Assembly: GCF_023703375.1 (NCBI RefSeq)
Contig: NZ_JAMQGO010000011.1
Span: 1 to 64,000 of the forward strand
Direction: 5' to 3'
Source: Lutimaribacter degradans
Lineage (GTDB): Bacteria > Pseudomonadota > Alphaproteobacteria > Rhodobacterales > Rhodobacteraceae
Length of the DNA: 64,000 nt
A program made the translations under genes and the position numbers. This document shows, in pieces, positions 36,432-44,887 of the stretch. Numbering within the stretch: position 1 is the first letter of the stretch; each line of letters begins with the position of its first letter. Under the pieces are notes generated by a model. The model was given only the letters and a program-made list of their open reading frames with translations, ran no database searches and had not been told where the DNA came from.

Positions 36432-37490
36432 TCACATGATGACGTTGAACAGGAACCCGGTGGCGAGAATCCCCGCCGAAACGACCGCGATGAAAATTGC
36501 GATCAGGCGATAGGTCAGAACCTGCTTTAATATGATCATCTCGGGCAGGCTGAGCGCGATGACGCTCATCATGAAGGCCAGGGTGGTGCCCAGTGCCGCG
36601 CCCTTGCCCAGCAGCGCCTCGACGATGGGGATGACACCCGCCGCGTTCGTGTACATCGGCACGCCCACCACGACGGCGGCCGGGACCGACCACCATGCCT
36701 CGCCGCCCATGATGCGCAGCATCATTTCTTCGGGAACATAGCCGTGGATCGCCGCACCGATACCGATGCCGACCAGCACCCAGATCCAGACCTTGCCGAC
36801 GATTTCGCGCACCTGAAGGGCGCCGATCTTCAGCCGATCTGCCAGTGTCAGCCGCTCCTCGGGCAGATCGCCCACGGGGCCGGTGTTCAGCTCGCGCACC
36901 CAGTCTTGCAAGTATCGCTCCAAACCCATCCGGCCCAGCACAAGGCCGGCCACGGTGGCGATGGTGAAGCCGAAAACCAGGTAGATCGTGGCGATCTTCC
37001 ACCCGACAAGCCCATAGAGCAGCCCAAGCCCCACAGGCCCCACCATTGGTCCCGCGATCAGGAAGGAAAAGGTAACGCCCAAGGGAATGCCGGCGGATAC
37101 GAACCCGATGAATAGCGGTACCGAAGAGCAGGAGCAGAACGGTGTGAACACGCCCAACATTGCGCCCAGCGGGTAGCCCCAGATCTGGCGCTTGCCTGCA
37201 AGGATCACGCGGGTCTTTTCCGGGCTGAACCAACTGCGCAGCACGCCGGTGACAAAAACGATGCCCGTCAACAACAACAGCACCTTCGGCACATCGTACA
37301 CGAAAAAGGCGATCGCTTCGCCGGTATGGCTGTTGCGGTCAACCGGAAACAGGGCAGTGACCCATTCCGAAAACGGGATCAGTTGGCTGTAAAGCGCCCA
37401 CCAGATGATGGCGGCCAGCGGCAGGCCCGCATACCACACCCAGTCCGGCAAGCCGCGTGGCGTGGCATTTTCATGTGTTTCGGCGGTCAT
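36432..37490 (-). CDS. permease of the ArsP/DUF318 family, second copy
   Basis: A 352-aa membrane permease with the signature TPFCSCSSVPLFIGFVSAGI followed by FLIAGPMVGPVGLGLLYG. The second repeat is VVGVPMYTNAAGVIPIVEAL. It is more ArsP-like than the copy at 33605 because of the FCSCSS form. The start overlaps the end of the third arsR (ATGA), so the two are coupled. Likely an exporter of a trivalent arsenical or other thiol-reactive compound; the substrate is inferred. Confidence 0.85.
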   Translation of the reverse strand: MTAETHENATPRGLPDWVWYAGLPLAAIIWWALYSQLIPFSEWVTALFPVDRNSHTGEAIAFFVYDVPKVLLLLTGIVFVTGVLRSWFSPEKTRVILAGKRQIWGYPLGAMLGVFTPFCSCSSVPLFIGFVSAGIPLGVTFSFLIAGPMVGPVGLGLLYGLVGWKIATIYLVFGFTIATVAGLVLGRMGLERYLQDWVRELNTGPVGDLPEERLTLADRLKIGALQVREIVGKVWIWVLVGIGIGAAIHGYVPEEMMLRIMGGEAWWSVPAAVVVGVPMYTNAAGVIPIVEALLGKGAALGTTLAFMMSVIALSLPEMIILKQVLTYRLIAIFIAVVSAGILATGFLFNVIM

Positions 37491-37786
37491 GCGATTTCCT
37501 TTTCTAAACTGTGTTCCGCCATCAGAACGGCGTCGATCACCGCGGCAAGTTCGGGCGCGAGTTCGATGTTGCGCTTGTAGCGCACCCATTGCGCATCGCG
37601 CCGGCCAGTGACGAGTCCGGCTTGCGCGAGGATTTTCATGTGCCGTGACATTCGGCTCTGGCTGGCATCGAGCCGGGCCATCAATTCACAAACGCAGTGC
37701 TCGCCCCCATCCCATAGAATGGCGAGCGCAGCGCGGCGGGTGGGGTCGCATATGGCGGTCAAGATCTCTTGCATGCGTCTTTTCAT
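37487..37786 (-). CDS. ArsR family repressor (third copy, CVC type)
   Basis: An ArsR/SmtB protein of about 99 aa with the recognition segment DASQSRMSRHMKILAQAGLV. The cysteine pair HCVCELMARL is in the first DNA-binding helix, the arsenite site of the E. coli ArsR type. Two starts are possible: ATG at 37786 or ATG at 37774 (MQEILTAICD). Neither has a good ribosome site, and the first lies inside the operator repeat, so a leaderless mRNA from 37774 is plausible. It heads the permease-thioredoxin-MBL operon. Confidence 0.88.
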   Translation of the reverse strand: MKRRMQEILTAICDPTRRAALAILWDGGEHCVCELMARLDASQSRMSRHMKILAQAGLVTGRRDAQWVRYKRNIELAPELAAVIDAVLMAEHSLEKEIA

Positions 37787-37805
37787 ATGCGGCCAAACGC
37801 ATATG
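37784..37805. promoter_or_regulatory. candidate ArsR operator of the third operon
   Basis: CATATGCG (37784-37791), a 6-nt spacer, CGCATATG (37798-37805) is a perfect 8-bp inverted repeat directly at the start of the third arsR. If transcription starts near 37775, the repeat covers about -10 to -30. Confidence 0.65.
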
Positions 37806-37809
37806 CGCT

Positions 37810-37823
37810 TTGATTTATATCAA
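37810..37823. promoter_or_regulatory. perfect FNR/FnrL-type box upstream of the third arsR operon
   Basis: TTGATTTATATCAA matches TTGAT-N4-ATCAA exactly. Its centre (37816.5) is 41.5 bp from 37775, next to the ATG at 37774. That is the class II activator distance if the mRNA is leaderless. The alternative is repression, because TATAAA lies inside the box. Confidence 0.6.
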
Positions 37824-37924
37824 AGGAGCCTTGTTGATTGAGGCAGCATCTTGAAATTGGCCGTCAGAACGGTTCGGCCTTGTACAGTCATTTCATGGCC
37901 AGATCACCAAGTGCCTCAGCCATG

Positions 37925-38359
37925 TTACGACCCGGCGAAGGCCCGCGTTGTGTGCAACATCAAGTCGGCATCTCCGGTCACATTGACGGTGAAGCGAAAG
38001 TTGTAGTTCAGCGTCATTGTCCGCGACCGGGCTCCAGCGCCGGGTGAGACATCGACGTTCAACAAGGAAGGGTCGCCCCTGGTCATGATGGAGCGCGCAT
38101 AATGGGTCATCTGTGCTTCTAGGCTGGCTTCGTCCGTGGTCGGATCGAACTCGGATATGTAGATCTGGCGGATGGTCCGATCGGCCAGGTCGTCAAGCGT
38201 GGCACGAAAGTGAAGGGCGCGCCCGACCTCGAAGGTTCCAAGCAAGATCAGGAAGAACGGAAGTGCGACAAGGGCAAACTCGACGGCCGTTACCCCTTGG
38301 TCCTTTTTCAGGAACCGCCAGATCCTGACAATTGCCCGGGTGCTGCGCGCCATGATCAT
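37925..38359 (-). CDS. TadE-like pilus assembly protein (first)
   Basis: A 144-aa pseudopilin-like protein. A short basic N-terminus precedes the prepilin-type segment QGVTAVEFALVALPFFLILL (Gly before the hydrophobic helix, Glu at +5), then a periplasmic domain. TadE-type minor pilins assist Flp pilus assembly and need prepilin peptidase. Its start overlaps the stop of the next tadE-like gene (ATGA), so they are in one operon. Confidence 0.85.
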   Translation of the reverse strand: MIMARSTRAIVRIWRFLKKDQGVTAVEFALVALPFFLILLGTFEVGRALHFRATLDDLADRTIRQIYISEFDPTTDEASLEAQMTHYARSIMTRGDPSLLNVDVSPGAGARSRTMTLNYNFRFTVNVTGDADLMLHTTRAFAGS

Positions 38360-38856
38360 TTCACCTGAATCGTAAGGGAGCTTGTGAGCGTGAACAGTTG
38401 CACGCCGGGCGTTGCAAACCCGCTATAGGGAAGCTGCGCCGACAAGGCATAGGCCACACCGAGCGTGGAACCGTCCGGACAGGTCGTGTTGCAATCTTGC
38501 CCGGCGTTGGGCGCCACCGCGGGCGCCGCGGCGCACAGGCAATAGCGCTGCGGCGTGGCGATTTCGATGTCTTGCAGAGAGTCATCGGCCAAAGCGAGTT
38601 CTTCCATGACGGCAAGTATCTCGGCAGAACCGGGGTCGTCCTTGGCCGCCTCGCTCGCCGCGCGCAGGATATGGTCAAGCTTGAACTTTTTCTGCAGGGC
38701 AAACGAGCCATCTAGCATGGACAGAAGGATCATGAGAAGGATCGGCGCAATCAACGCGAATTCGACTGCGGCTGCACCGCTTTCCCTGCGGATAAAGCGT
38801 CGCCGCACAGGTGTGGTCAGGCGGCAAGCGCGCCGGATGTTATGCCTTACCACCAT
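38356..38856 (-). CDS. TadE/TadG-like pilus assembly protein (second)
   Basis: A 166-aa pseudopilin-like protein with the segment SGAAAVEFALIAPILLMILL after a basic N-terminus. A periplasmic domain with several cysteines (YCLCAAAP, DCNTTC) may form disulfides. The start at 38856 overlaps the cpaE stop. Its role is with the neighbouring tad genes in pilus assembly. Confidence 0.82.
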   Translation of the reverse strand: MVVRHNIRRACRLTTPVRRRFIRRESGAAAVEFALIAPILLMILLSMLDGSFALQKKFKLDHILRAASEAAKDDPGSAEILAVMEELALADDSLQDIEIATPQRYCLCAAAPAVAPNAGQDCNTTCPDGSTLGVAYALSAQLPYSGFATPGVQLFTLTSSLTIQVK

Positions 38857-40082
38857 TTTTTGAGAGTCCGCCACAAACGAGCTCCAAGCGGCTCTGGCAT
38901 CGCGACCCCGCCGCCAAGCTGCTGAGCGATCCCATTGAAAACGCGCCGATACACGGCTTTCTTGCTGGTCTCGAATAGCGGGCTGCCCTTTGTGATGGCG
39001 TCGCTGAAGCCGCGGGGGTCGAACGGAAGAGAAAAGAAACGGGTTTCGCCGACCGCTTTGACAAACTCGGAAACGGGCACCTCGGCACGCCCCTTCATGC
39101 CTTTTTCGTTGAGGATGAGCAGTGGTGGGTGATTTTTCCCCCGGATGTCCGAAAGGTGTTCAAGCGCCAGCCGAAAATTCCGCAGGCCCACAAGGTCAGG
39201 CGGTACGGTCAGGACAACGTCATCGGCCAGTCGCAGGATATTTCTGATCTGCGGAGAAAGATGGCGCGGCAGATCCAGAACAAGGTGATAGTGAGAATGC
39301 ATGGCTAGCCCCAACAGATGATCAACCACCGCTTCGGGCAGATCGCGGTCAAACTCTAGGTGCGGCTCACAGGTCAGAAGATGCAAGGTATCGCTGCGGC
39401 GGAAGGCAAGCCGCTCAATCAGGGTCGCATCGACATGATCCGCCCGATCCGCCCGCCGGATCAGTTCGTTGATTCCGGCGGTGCCTTGATGATCGAAATT
39501 CAGCTTTACGGTTCCACCTTGTAGATCACAATCCGCGAGCATCACGGTTTTTGTGCTCTTCTCGCCAAGCGCGACGGCGACATTCTGGGCCATGCTAGAG
39601 GAGCCGCAACCGCCCGAGAGGCCGATGAACGCGCTGATCCGCGCCTTACGCTGGTGCTCCAGGTCGCTGAAATTCGCCCGGATCGCATCAGCTACCAGGC
39701 CCGCATCCAGCGGACGCGTCAGGTAATCGCTGACTCCGGATTGCTGAAGCATTCGGAAAAGCCCGACGTCGTTCTCCCGGCCGATCACGATGGCCCGGGT
39801 CTGGTTGTCACTGACCTGCGCCAGGGCCGCGACATGCTGCTGCAAATTCTCGCGGTCGTCATCGCTTTGGAAAATGATCAGGTCGGGTGAGGGATGGGAC
39901 TTGTAGCGGTTCACTGCCTCTGGCAGCCCGCCCTTCACGAAAGTCCATTTTTGCCGTGCGGCCACCCGATCGCGCCGCAGGGTTTCAAGCGTGTCGATCG
40001 TTCCTGAATCGCTGGCGATCACATCGATCCTGATCGACGGAAGCTGCGTCTCGGCAAGGGCCTTTGTTTCTTGAGAAGTCAA
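38847..40082 (-). CDS. cpaE: pilus assembly protein CpaE/TadZ (MinD-like ATPase)
   Basis: A 411-aa protein. An atypical receiver-like domain occupies about residues 17-135 (IDVIASDSGTIDTLE, GVSDYLTRPLDAGLV). A MinD/ParA-type ATPase follows, with the deviant Walker A GLSGGCGSSSMAQNVA (the second K replaced) and LVLDLPRHLS. TadZ/CpaE localises the Tad machine at the cell pole. It overlaps cpaB upstream (ATGA) and a tadE-like gene downstream. Confidence 0.88.
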   Translation of the reverse strand: MTSQETKALAETQLPSIRIDVIASDSGTIDTLETLRRDRVAARQKWTFVKGGLPEAVNRYKSHPSPDLIIFQSDDDRENLQQHVAALAQVSDNQTRAIVIGRENDVGLFRMLQQSGVSDYLTRPLDAGLVADAIRANFSDLEHQRKARISAFIGLSGGCGSSSMAQNVAVALGEKSTKTVMLADCDLQGGTVKLNFDHQGTAGINELIRRADRADHVDATLIERLAFRRSDTLHLLTCEPHLEFDRDLPEAVVDHLLGLAMHSHYHLVLDLPRHLSPQIRNILRLADDVVLTVPPDLVGLRNFRLALEHLSDIRGKNHPPLLILNEKGMKGRAEVPVSEFVKAVGETRFFSLPFDPRGFSDAITKGSPLFETSKKAVYRRVFNGIAQQLGGGVAMPEPLGARLWRTLKKWW

Positions 40083-40921
40083 TTGCCGGGCTCCACCAGT
40101 TCAATTCCATCTTGACGGATGACCCGGATTGTTCGGGAACGATCCTCGACGACGGCGGGCGACGCAGCATCGCCGCGCGCGCGCAAAGCTACGGCCACCC
40201 GTCCCGTGGCCGAGGCCTGGCCGACCGATATCACGTCGTCGCGGCCCAGCTCCAAGGTCAGAATCCTGATGTTGGCGGGATTCTGGTTGCCGATCTTTGT
40301 CGTACTCTGGTCAACGGCCAGAACTTTCACGCCCTTGGCCAGAAATCGGGGAGCTTCTGTTACGCCGTCGACGCCGGACGCACCCAAAAAGATGACATCC
40401 ACCCGGTCGCCCGGGCGGATCAGGCCGCCGGCCGCGGTTTCGGCGTTCACGGCGATGGCCATGGCGCTGTTTCCCTCAGACAGGGCAAGGGAAAGATCGG
40501 TCTCAGGTGCGGGGTCACGCAGGGCGGACCATGTCAGCGGATCTCCGGCGGCGATAGGGACCGCCGAAACAAACCCGGCGCTATCTGTGATCGCATCGGG
40601 TTGAATATCCTCGCGGATCATGCCCGGTGCGAGCGCATCCTCCGTGATTTCTGTCCACTCGAAATCATCAGGCTGAAGCGGTGTATCGGCAGCAATGTCG
40701 CGCGCGGCAGTCAATATGCGCACCCTTGCGACCTCGGGTTCAGGCTCGGGTTGGGGCGTTGGCTCAGGCTCCGGTTCAAGCTCTGGTTCCGGCGGCACGA
40801 CAAGGCCTGGCGCCTCTTCTTCGGGGAGTACGGGCGAAACCTCTTCATCCATTTGCCAAATGGACAAGCCCACCCATATGGCGGTCGTCAGGCCGATCAC
40901 GATAAGCAGAAACCTAATCAT
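40079..40921 (-). CDS. cpaB: Flp pilus assembly protein CpaB/RcpC
   Basis: A 280-aa protein with an N-terminal membrane anchor (FLLIVIGLTTAIWVGLSI). A Glu-Pro-rich stalk follows at about 42-62, then a SAF-type domain (ARDIAADTPLQPDDFEW, IAAGDPLTWSALRDP) and the family part GGLIRPGDRVDVIFLG. It acts in the periplasm with the secretin. The EP-rich spacer probably spans the envelope. Confidence 0.9.
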   Translation of the reverse strand: MIRFLLIVIGLTTAIWVGLSIWQMDEEVSPVLPEEEAPGLVVPPEPELEPEPEPTPQPEPEPEVARVRILTAARDIAADTPLQPDDFEWTEITEDALAPGMIREDIQPDAITDSAGFVSAVPIAAGDPLTWSALRDPAPETDLSLALSEGNSAMAIAVNAETAAGGLIRPGDRVDVIFLGASGVDGVTEAPRFLAKGVKVLAVDQSTTKIGNQNPANIRILTLELGRDDVISVGQASATGRVAVALRARGDAASPAVVEDRSRTIRVIRQDGIELVEPGN

Positions 40922-41090
40922 CCAAAATTGCCCCGTGAATCGCCCCGTGTGTCGTCAGGAAAGGGACTTGATGTTTGAATGACCCTATGGGCATCATCGC
41001 GATACAGTGCGAAAGCCCCTTACGCCATGCCGATACCGTGGTCTGTCCCTTGAGTTCGTTGCCCCTACGAACCGATTGTAAGTCATTCAA

Positions 41091-42377
41091 ATGAATATGG
41101 TAAGTAGATTCATCAAGGACCAGGACGGCGTTGTCGCGGTTATCTTTGCCTTGCTTCTGCCGGTCATAATCGGCGCCATCGTGCTTGGTGTCGAAACCGG
41201 GTTGTGGTTGATGCACCGGGCCAAGCTTCAGCACATCGCGGACACTGCCGCCTATTCGGCCGCAATTCGGTATTCCAGTGGCGCGACAGAGGCGCAGGCT
41301 CTGGCAACCGCCAATGCGGTCGCCGATCAGGCCGGCTTTGACGCAGTCCTTGGCGATGTTGTCATGACGCTGCCCGATACCGACCGGCTGTCGGTGACGG
41401 TGACGCGCAACCAGGGGCGAATGTTCTCGGCGATCTTTCTTGACGAGGATGTTGTCATCAGGGCGCAGGCCACCGCGCAGTTCGGCGAGGCCGGCCCGCC
41501 TCTTCGGGCGACCTGCATGCAAAGCCTCAACAACGGCTGGTTCTCTTCCGAGGCCTTCGAACTGGGGGCGCAGTCCAGCCTGACGTTGCCCGATTTTTGC
41601 GATGTTCGCGTCAACTCTACAGACCGTCGTGCCTTTTCGATGGTCGGTGGCACCACGTTGACGGCCGGTTGCCTGCAAGTGGCAGGCGGGGCCCGGATCA
41701 ACGGTACGCTCAACCTTGCGCAATGCGCCGCGGAAGAGACTGAAACCGGCGTCGACTACCCCGACCCTTTCGTTTCGTTGCCCGAGCCGGCCGCCGTTGG
41801 CACCTGCCAACCCCGCGACGTGGGAACCCGGAATGGCGTGACCCGGCTTACCCCGACGGAGCCGCACCCCAGTGGCGAGCGGGTCATGCGGTTCTGCAAC
41901 GGACTTGAATTGTCTGGAACCGTTATCTTTGACCCTGGGCTCTACATCATCGAAGGCGGCGTGATGGAGGCCTCGCGCTTCGGGGCCCAGGTCAGCACGC
42001 CCGGTGGGGCCACCTTCTTTTTCCGCGACTTCGGTGCGCCCGATTTCCGCGATGATTTCGACGGCACGTTGACACCATCGCAAAGTGGGCCGTGGGCCGA
42101 TGTCCTGATTTTCGGAACGGGTCGGCTTTTCGGGCTCATCAACCAGAATTTCTACTTCGAAGACGATGACCTGACCGGGGTCGTCTACGCCCCTGATGCC
42201 ACCGTGAATTTCGAGCGCCGTAGTGATAATCGCGGCTGCTTCCAGGTCGTATCTGACCGGCTGCTTCTTGAAAACGGGGCCAGCGTGACGATGGATTGCG
42301 AAGGGTCGTCCTTTACCCCTGGTGGTGGAACACCCGGCGGGGGCGGCGGCGCCGGAGACGTAATGCTGGTTGAGTGA
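41091..42377 (+). CDS. TadG-like pilus assembly protein
   Basis: A 428-aa protein. An N-terminal helix (VVAVIFALLLPVIIGAIVLG) is followed by a TadG-like segment LWLMHRAKLQHIADTAAYSAA. The long periplasmic or surface part has many cysteines, repeated Gly/Thr strands and a Gly-rich C-terminus. The prepilin Glu+5 is replaced by Ile, so normal processing is unlikely. It is transcribed divergently from cpaB. Met1 or Met3 can start it. Confidence 0.82.
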   Translation: MNMVSRFIKDQDGVVAVIFALLLPVIIGAIVLGVETGLWLMHRAKLQHIADTAAYSAAIRYSSGATEAQALATANAVADQAGFDAVLGDVVMTLPDTDRLSVTVTRNQGRMFSAIFLDEDVVIRAQATAQFGEAGPPLRATCMQSLNNGWFSSEAFELGAQSSLTLPDFCDVRVNSTDRRAFSMVGGTTLTAGCLQVAGGARINGTLNLAQCAAEETETGVDYPDPFVSLPEPAAVGTCQPRDVGTRNGVTRLTPTEPHPSGERVMRFCNGLELSGTVIFDPGLYIIEGGVMEASRFGAQVSTPGGATFFFRDFGAPDFRDDFDGTLTPSQSGPWADVLIFGTGRLFGLINQNFYFEDDDLTGVVYAPDATVNFERRSDNRGCFQVVSDRLLLENGASVTMDCEGSSFTPGGGTPGGGGGAGDVMLVE

Positions 42378-42383
42378 CATGGA

Positions 42384-43313
42384 TCACTCTCCACCAAATA
42401 CCGAGATCAGGCTGGGCGCGAGGATGATCGCGAACAGGCTTGGCATCAGGAACACCACCATAGGAACCGTAAGAAGCGGCGGCAGTGCGGCGGCGCGCTG
42501 TTCGGCGGCAGAAATCCGAAGTTGCCGCGTCTCGCGCGCCTGAACCCGCAACGTTGAAGAAATCTCGCCGCCATATTCTTCGACCTGGATCAGCGCATCA
42601 ATGACCCTGCGGATCATGACAAGGTCAGTACGGCTTGCAAAGTTCTCATACGCTTCGCGCCGAACTGGCAAGATAAGCATCTCGGCAATCGTGATCTTCA
42701 GTTCATGTGCAAGAATAGGCGCCGCCTTTCCGATTTCAGAGGCCACGCGCGATAGCGCGGCGTCCAGCGGCAGACCGGCCTCGACGGTCAGCACAAGCAG
42801 GTCCAGCGCGTCTGGCCACGCGCGTTGTATGGCCTTGCGGCGCTTTTCGATCCGGTTCTTGAGATAAAGGAAAGGCAGCAGGTACCCGGCGATTCCCGCG
42901 ATAGAGGCCACCAGCAGGATGATGGCCCCGTTGCCGTCACCAATTATCAAGCGGCCATAAAGCCAGACCACCACGAAAAGAATTATTGGCAACAGCAACC
43001 GGCTGACCACGAATATCTCCACGGCCGCATTGGTATCGAAACCGGCCATGCGCATACGCAGTTTGAGATCCGGGTCAGCAACCGATGCGCGGAGCCCCAA
43101 GGTTGGCACCAGCGAACTGGCCAACCGCATGAAGCGGTCGCGCAGGGGTTCTCGCCGTGCTGAAAGCTCTTGGCGTTGGGCAAGCCGGTTTATTCGTTGC
43201 TGTATCGGACTTTCCCGGAGCGTCAGCGCCGCAACGAATGCAAGGGCCGATACCGCGATGCCAGCCCATATCGTTGGGGGAAACGATGCGATCAGATTTA
43301 ACCAGTCAGACAT
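42384..43313 (-). CDS. tadC: type II/IV secretion inner-membrane protein TadC
   Basis: A 309-aa GspF/TadC-family membrane protein. Helices lie near residues 15-30, 105-125, 130-150 and 280-305. A cytoplasmic GspF domain contains ALDLLVLTVEAGLPLDAAL and EEYGGEISSTLRVQARETR. With TadB it forms the platform for the Flp pilus. It overlaps tadB by 8 nt. Confidence 0.9.
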   Translation of the reverse strand: MSDWLNLIASFPPTIWAGIAVSALAFVAALTLRESPIQQRINRLAQRQELSARREPLRDRFMRLASSLVPTLGLRASVADPDLKLRMRMAGFDTNAAVEIFVVSRLLLPIILFVVVWLYGRLIIGDGNGAIILLVASIAGIAGYLLPFLYLKNRIEKRRKAIQRAWPDALDLLVLTVEAGLPLDAALSRVASEIGKAAPILAHELKITIAEMLILPVRREAYENFASRTDLVMIRRVIDALIQVEEYGGEISSTLRVQARETRQLRISAAEQRAAALPPLLTVPMVVFLMPSLFAIILAPSLISVFGGE

Positions 43314-44307
43314 CGAAGTTCACCATACGCCACATGATAAAGATGCCCAACAGCATCCACAGGCCGGACACGACAAGAACGGTCAGGCCCACGCCCGTTT
43401 CGACAAGAGGACGCAGATAGCCCGGGTTTACGAGATAAAGGCCACCGGCAACAACGAACGGCATTGCGCCCACGATCATCCCCGATGCACGCGCTTCCTG
43501 GCTGCTTGTCCGGACCTTTTGCGACAGCTCCCAGCGTCCGCGCAGGGTGATTGCCAGATTGGAAAGAGATTCCACAAGGCTGCCACCTGTCTGTTGCTGT
43601 ATCGTGATGATAAGGGCGAAAAGCCGAACTTCGGTCAGCGGGACGCGCTCGGCAAGTTGTTCAACCGCCATCGGCAAGGGGGTGCCCAACACGTTGGCCT
43701 CCACCAGCCTGCGAAATTCCGATTGCGTCGGTTCCGATGCACTGGCGGCAACAGCGTCAAAGCATCGCTGCAAGGGCAGGCCCGATCTCAGGCCCCTTAT
43801 CACGATGTCGAGAACACTGGCGAATTCAGCCTCGAAAGCGGCAAGGCGTTTCGCCTGTTTGCGCTTGGCGTAAAGAAACAACAGCACGGTGGCGAGGACA
43901 AACCCTACCAACAAGGCCAGGCCGAACGACATGCCCCAAAGCACCGATAAAACTGTCGCAACTACCGTGAGGGGAACAAGCCGAAGCAAGATACCCGCCC
44001 GCGTCCAATGCAGGCCGCTGTCTTCCATCAGGTTGCGAATTGCGAATAGGCGCGGCGCGGCGCGCAGCGCCTTCCTGGTTCGCTCGGCAGACCCAAAGCT
44101 GCCGCCAAATGCGCCATCTTGGTTGCCAAGGGCACCAAGGTCGGGGTGGGTGATCTGTTTTGGAAGGGTGCCGATCCTGCGATGCATCGCTCTTTTGACG
44201 GCGAGCCGCGGGAACAGCCACCAAAGTATCGCACTCAGGATGACCGCAACAATGAACGGAACGATCAGGGGGTGGGAAGAGACTGACTCGAGGATAACAT
44301 CCAACAT
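43306..44307 (-). CDS. tadB: type II/IV secretion inner-membrane protein TadB
   Basis: A 333-aa GspF/TadB-family protein with two N-terminal helices and a platform domain (FASVLDIVIRGLRSGLPLQR, QQQTGGSLVESLSNLAITLR). The ATG at 44307 has AAAGGGA 8 nt upstream and is preferred to one at 44337. It is next to tadC and downstream of flp. Confidence 0.9.
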   Translation of the reverse strand: MLDVILESVSSHPLIVPFIVAVILSAILWWLFPRLAVKRAMHRRIGTLPKQITHPDLGALGNQDGAFGGSFGSAERTRKALRAAPRLFAIRNLMEDSGLHWTRAGILLRLVPLTVVATVLSVLWGMSFGLALLVGFVLATVLLFLYAKRKQAKRLAAFEAEFASVLDIVIRGLRSGLPLQRCFDAVAASASEPTQSEFRRLVEANVLGTPLPMAVEQLAERVPLTEVRLFALIITIQQQTGGSLVESLSNLAITLRGRWELSQKVRTSSQEARASGMIVGAMPFVVAGGLYLVNPGYLRPLVETGVGLTVLVVSGLWMLLGIFIMWRMVNFDV

Positions 44308-44352
44308 CAATGTCCCTTTGCTGGTGTTCCCGACCAAACTGGACGTGGCTTT

Positions 44353-44385
44353 AAACCCCCGGCGCAGTCTGTGGCGCGTCGGGGG
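44353..44385 (-). terminator. terminator after flp
   Basis: A 10-bp stem (44356-44365 with 44376-44385, one G-U pair) and a 10-nt loop. The minus strand then reads TTT. It separates the strong flp transcript from tadB. Confidence 0.55.
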
Positions 44386-44478
44386 CTTTTGGTGATGTCG
44401 AGTTAGATGACTGTTTCATCATCAAGACGGCTTCGAGGTCTCGGCAATACGTTGAGCGCCTTACGCCGTCAGAGTGAG

Positions 44479-44670
44479 TTATTCAGGTGTTGCACTCTCA
44501 AGTTCCGTGCTGATGCCGCCGAACAGTTCAGTAAGGTCGGTGCCAAGAGCTGTAAGTGCGGCAATGATCGCAACAGCGACAAGTGCCGCGATCAGGCCAT
44601 ATTCGATGGCGGTTGCGCCGGACGTGTCCCGGATGAATTTGTCGAACTGTGTTTTCAAAATCTTAAGCAT
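44479..44670 (-). CDS. flp: Flp/Fap-type major pilin
   Basis: A 63-aa prepilin. A leader to SGATAIEYGL is cut by prepilin peptidase between G and A, with Glu at +5, then the helix GLIAALVAVAIIAALTALG and a short tail. GGAG precedes the ATG. The promoter has a -10 TATAAA and a perfect FNR box. It makes the thin adhesive Flp pilus. Confidence 0.95.
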   Translation of the reverse strand: MLKILKTQFDKFIRDTSGATAIEYGLIAALVAVAIIAALTALGTDLTELFGGISTELESATPE

Positions 44671-44742
44671 GTCTTTCTCCGATACTGATATGCGTTTCAG
44701 TGGGTGATGTAAGATTTATAAAGATTTTAACAACCATCTGCC

Positions 44743-44756
44743 TTGATTTGAATCAA
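44743..44756. promoter_or_regulatory. perfect FNR/FnrL box upstream of flp
   Basis: TTGATTTGAATCAA matches TTGAT-N4-ATCAA. Its centre is 44749.5. A -10 TATAAA on the minus strand (44720-44715) predicts a start near 44708, giving -41.5 exactly, the class II activator position. Confidence 0.7.
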
Positions 44757-44887
44757 TCTCTGCGGCATTACTTTCCGCGCCAAAAAATTTGACTGTCAGC
44801 GCATGGGTTTAGCTTTGCTTTCCCCTTTGCAATGTCCTGATTTTTCTGCACTCCCCGGTTTCGCGGGCCGGGTCAGGCCACATGCCC

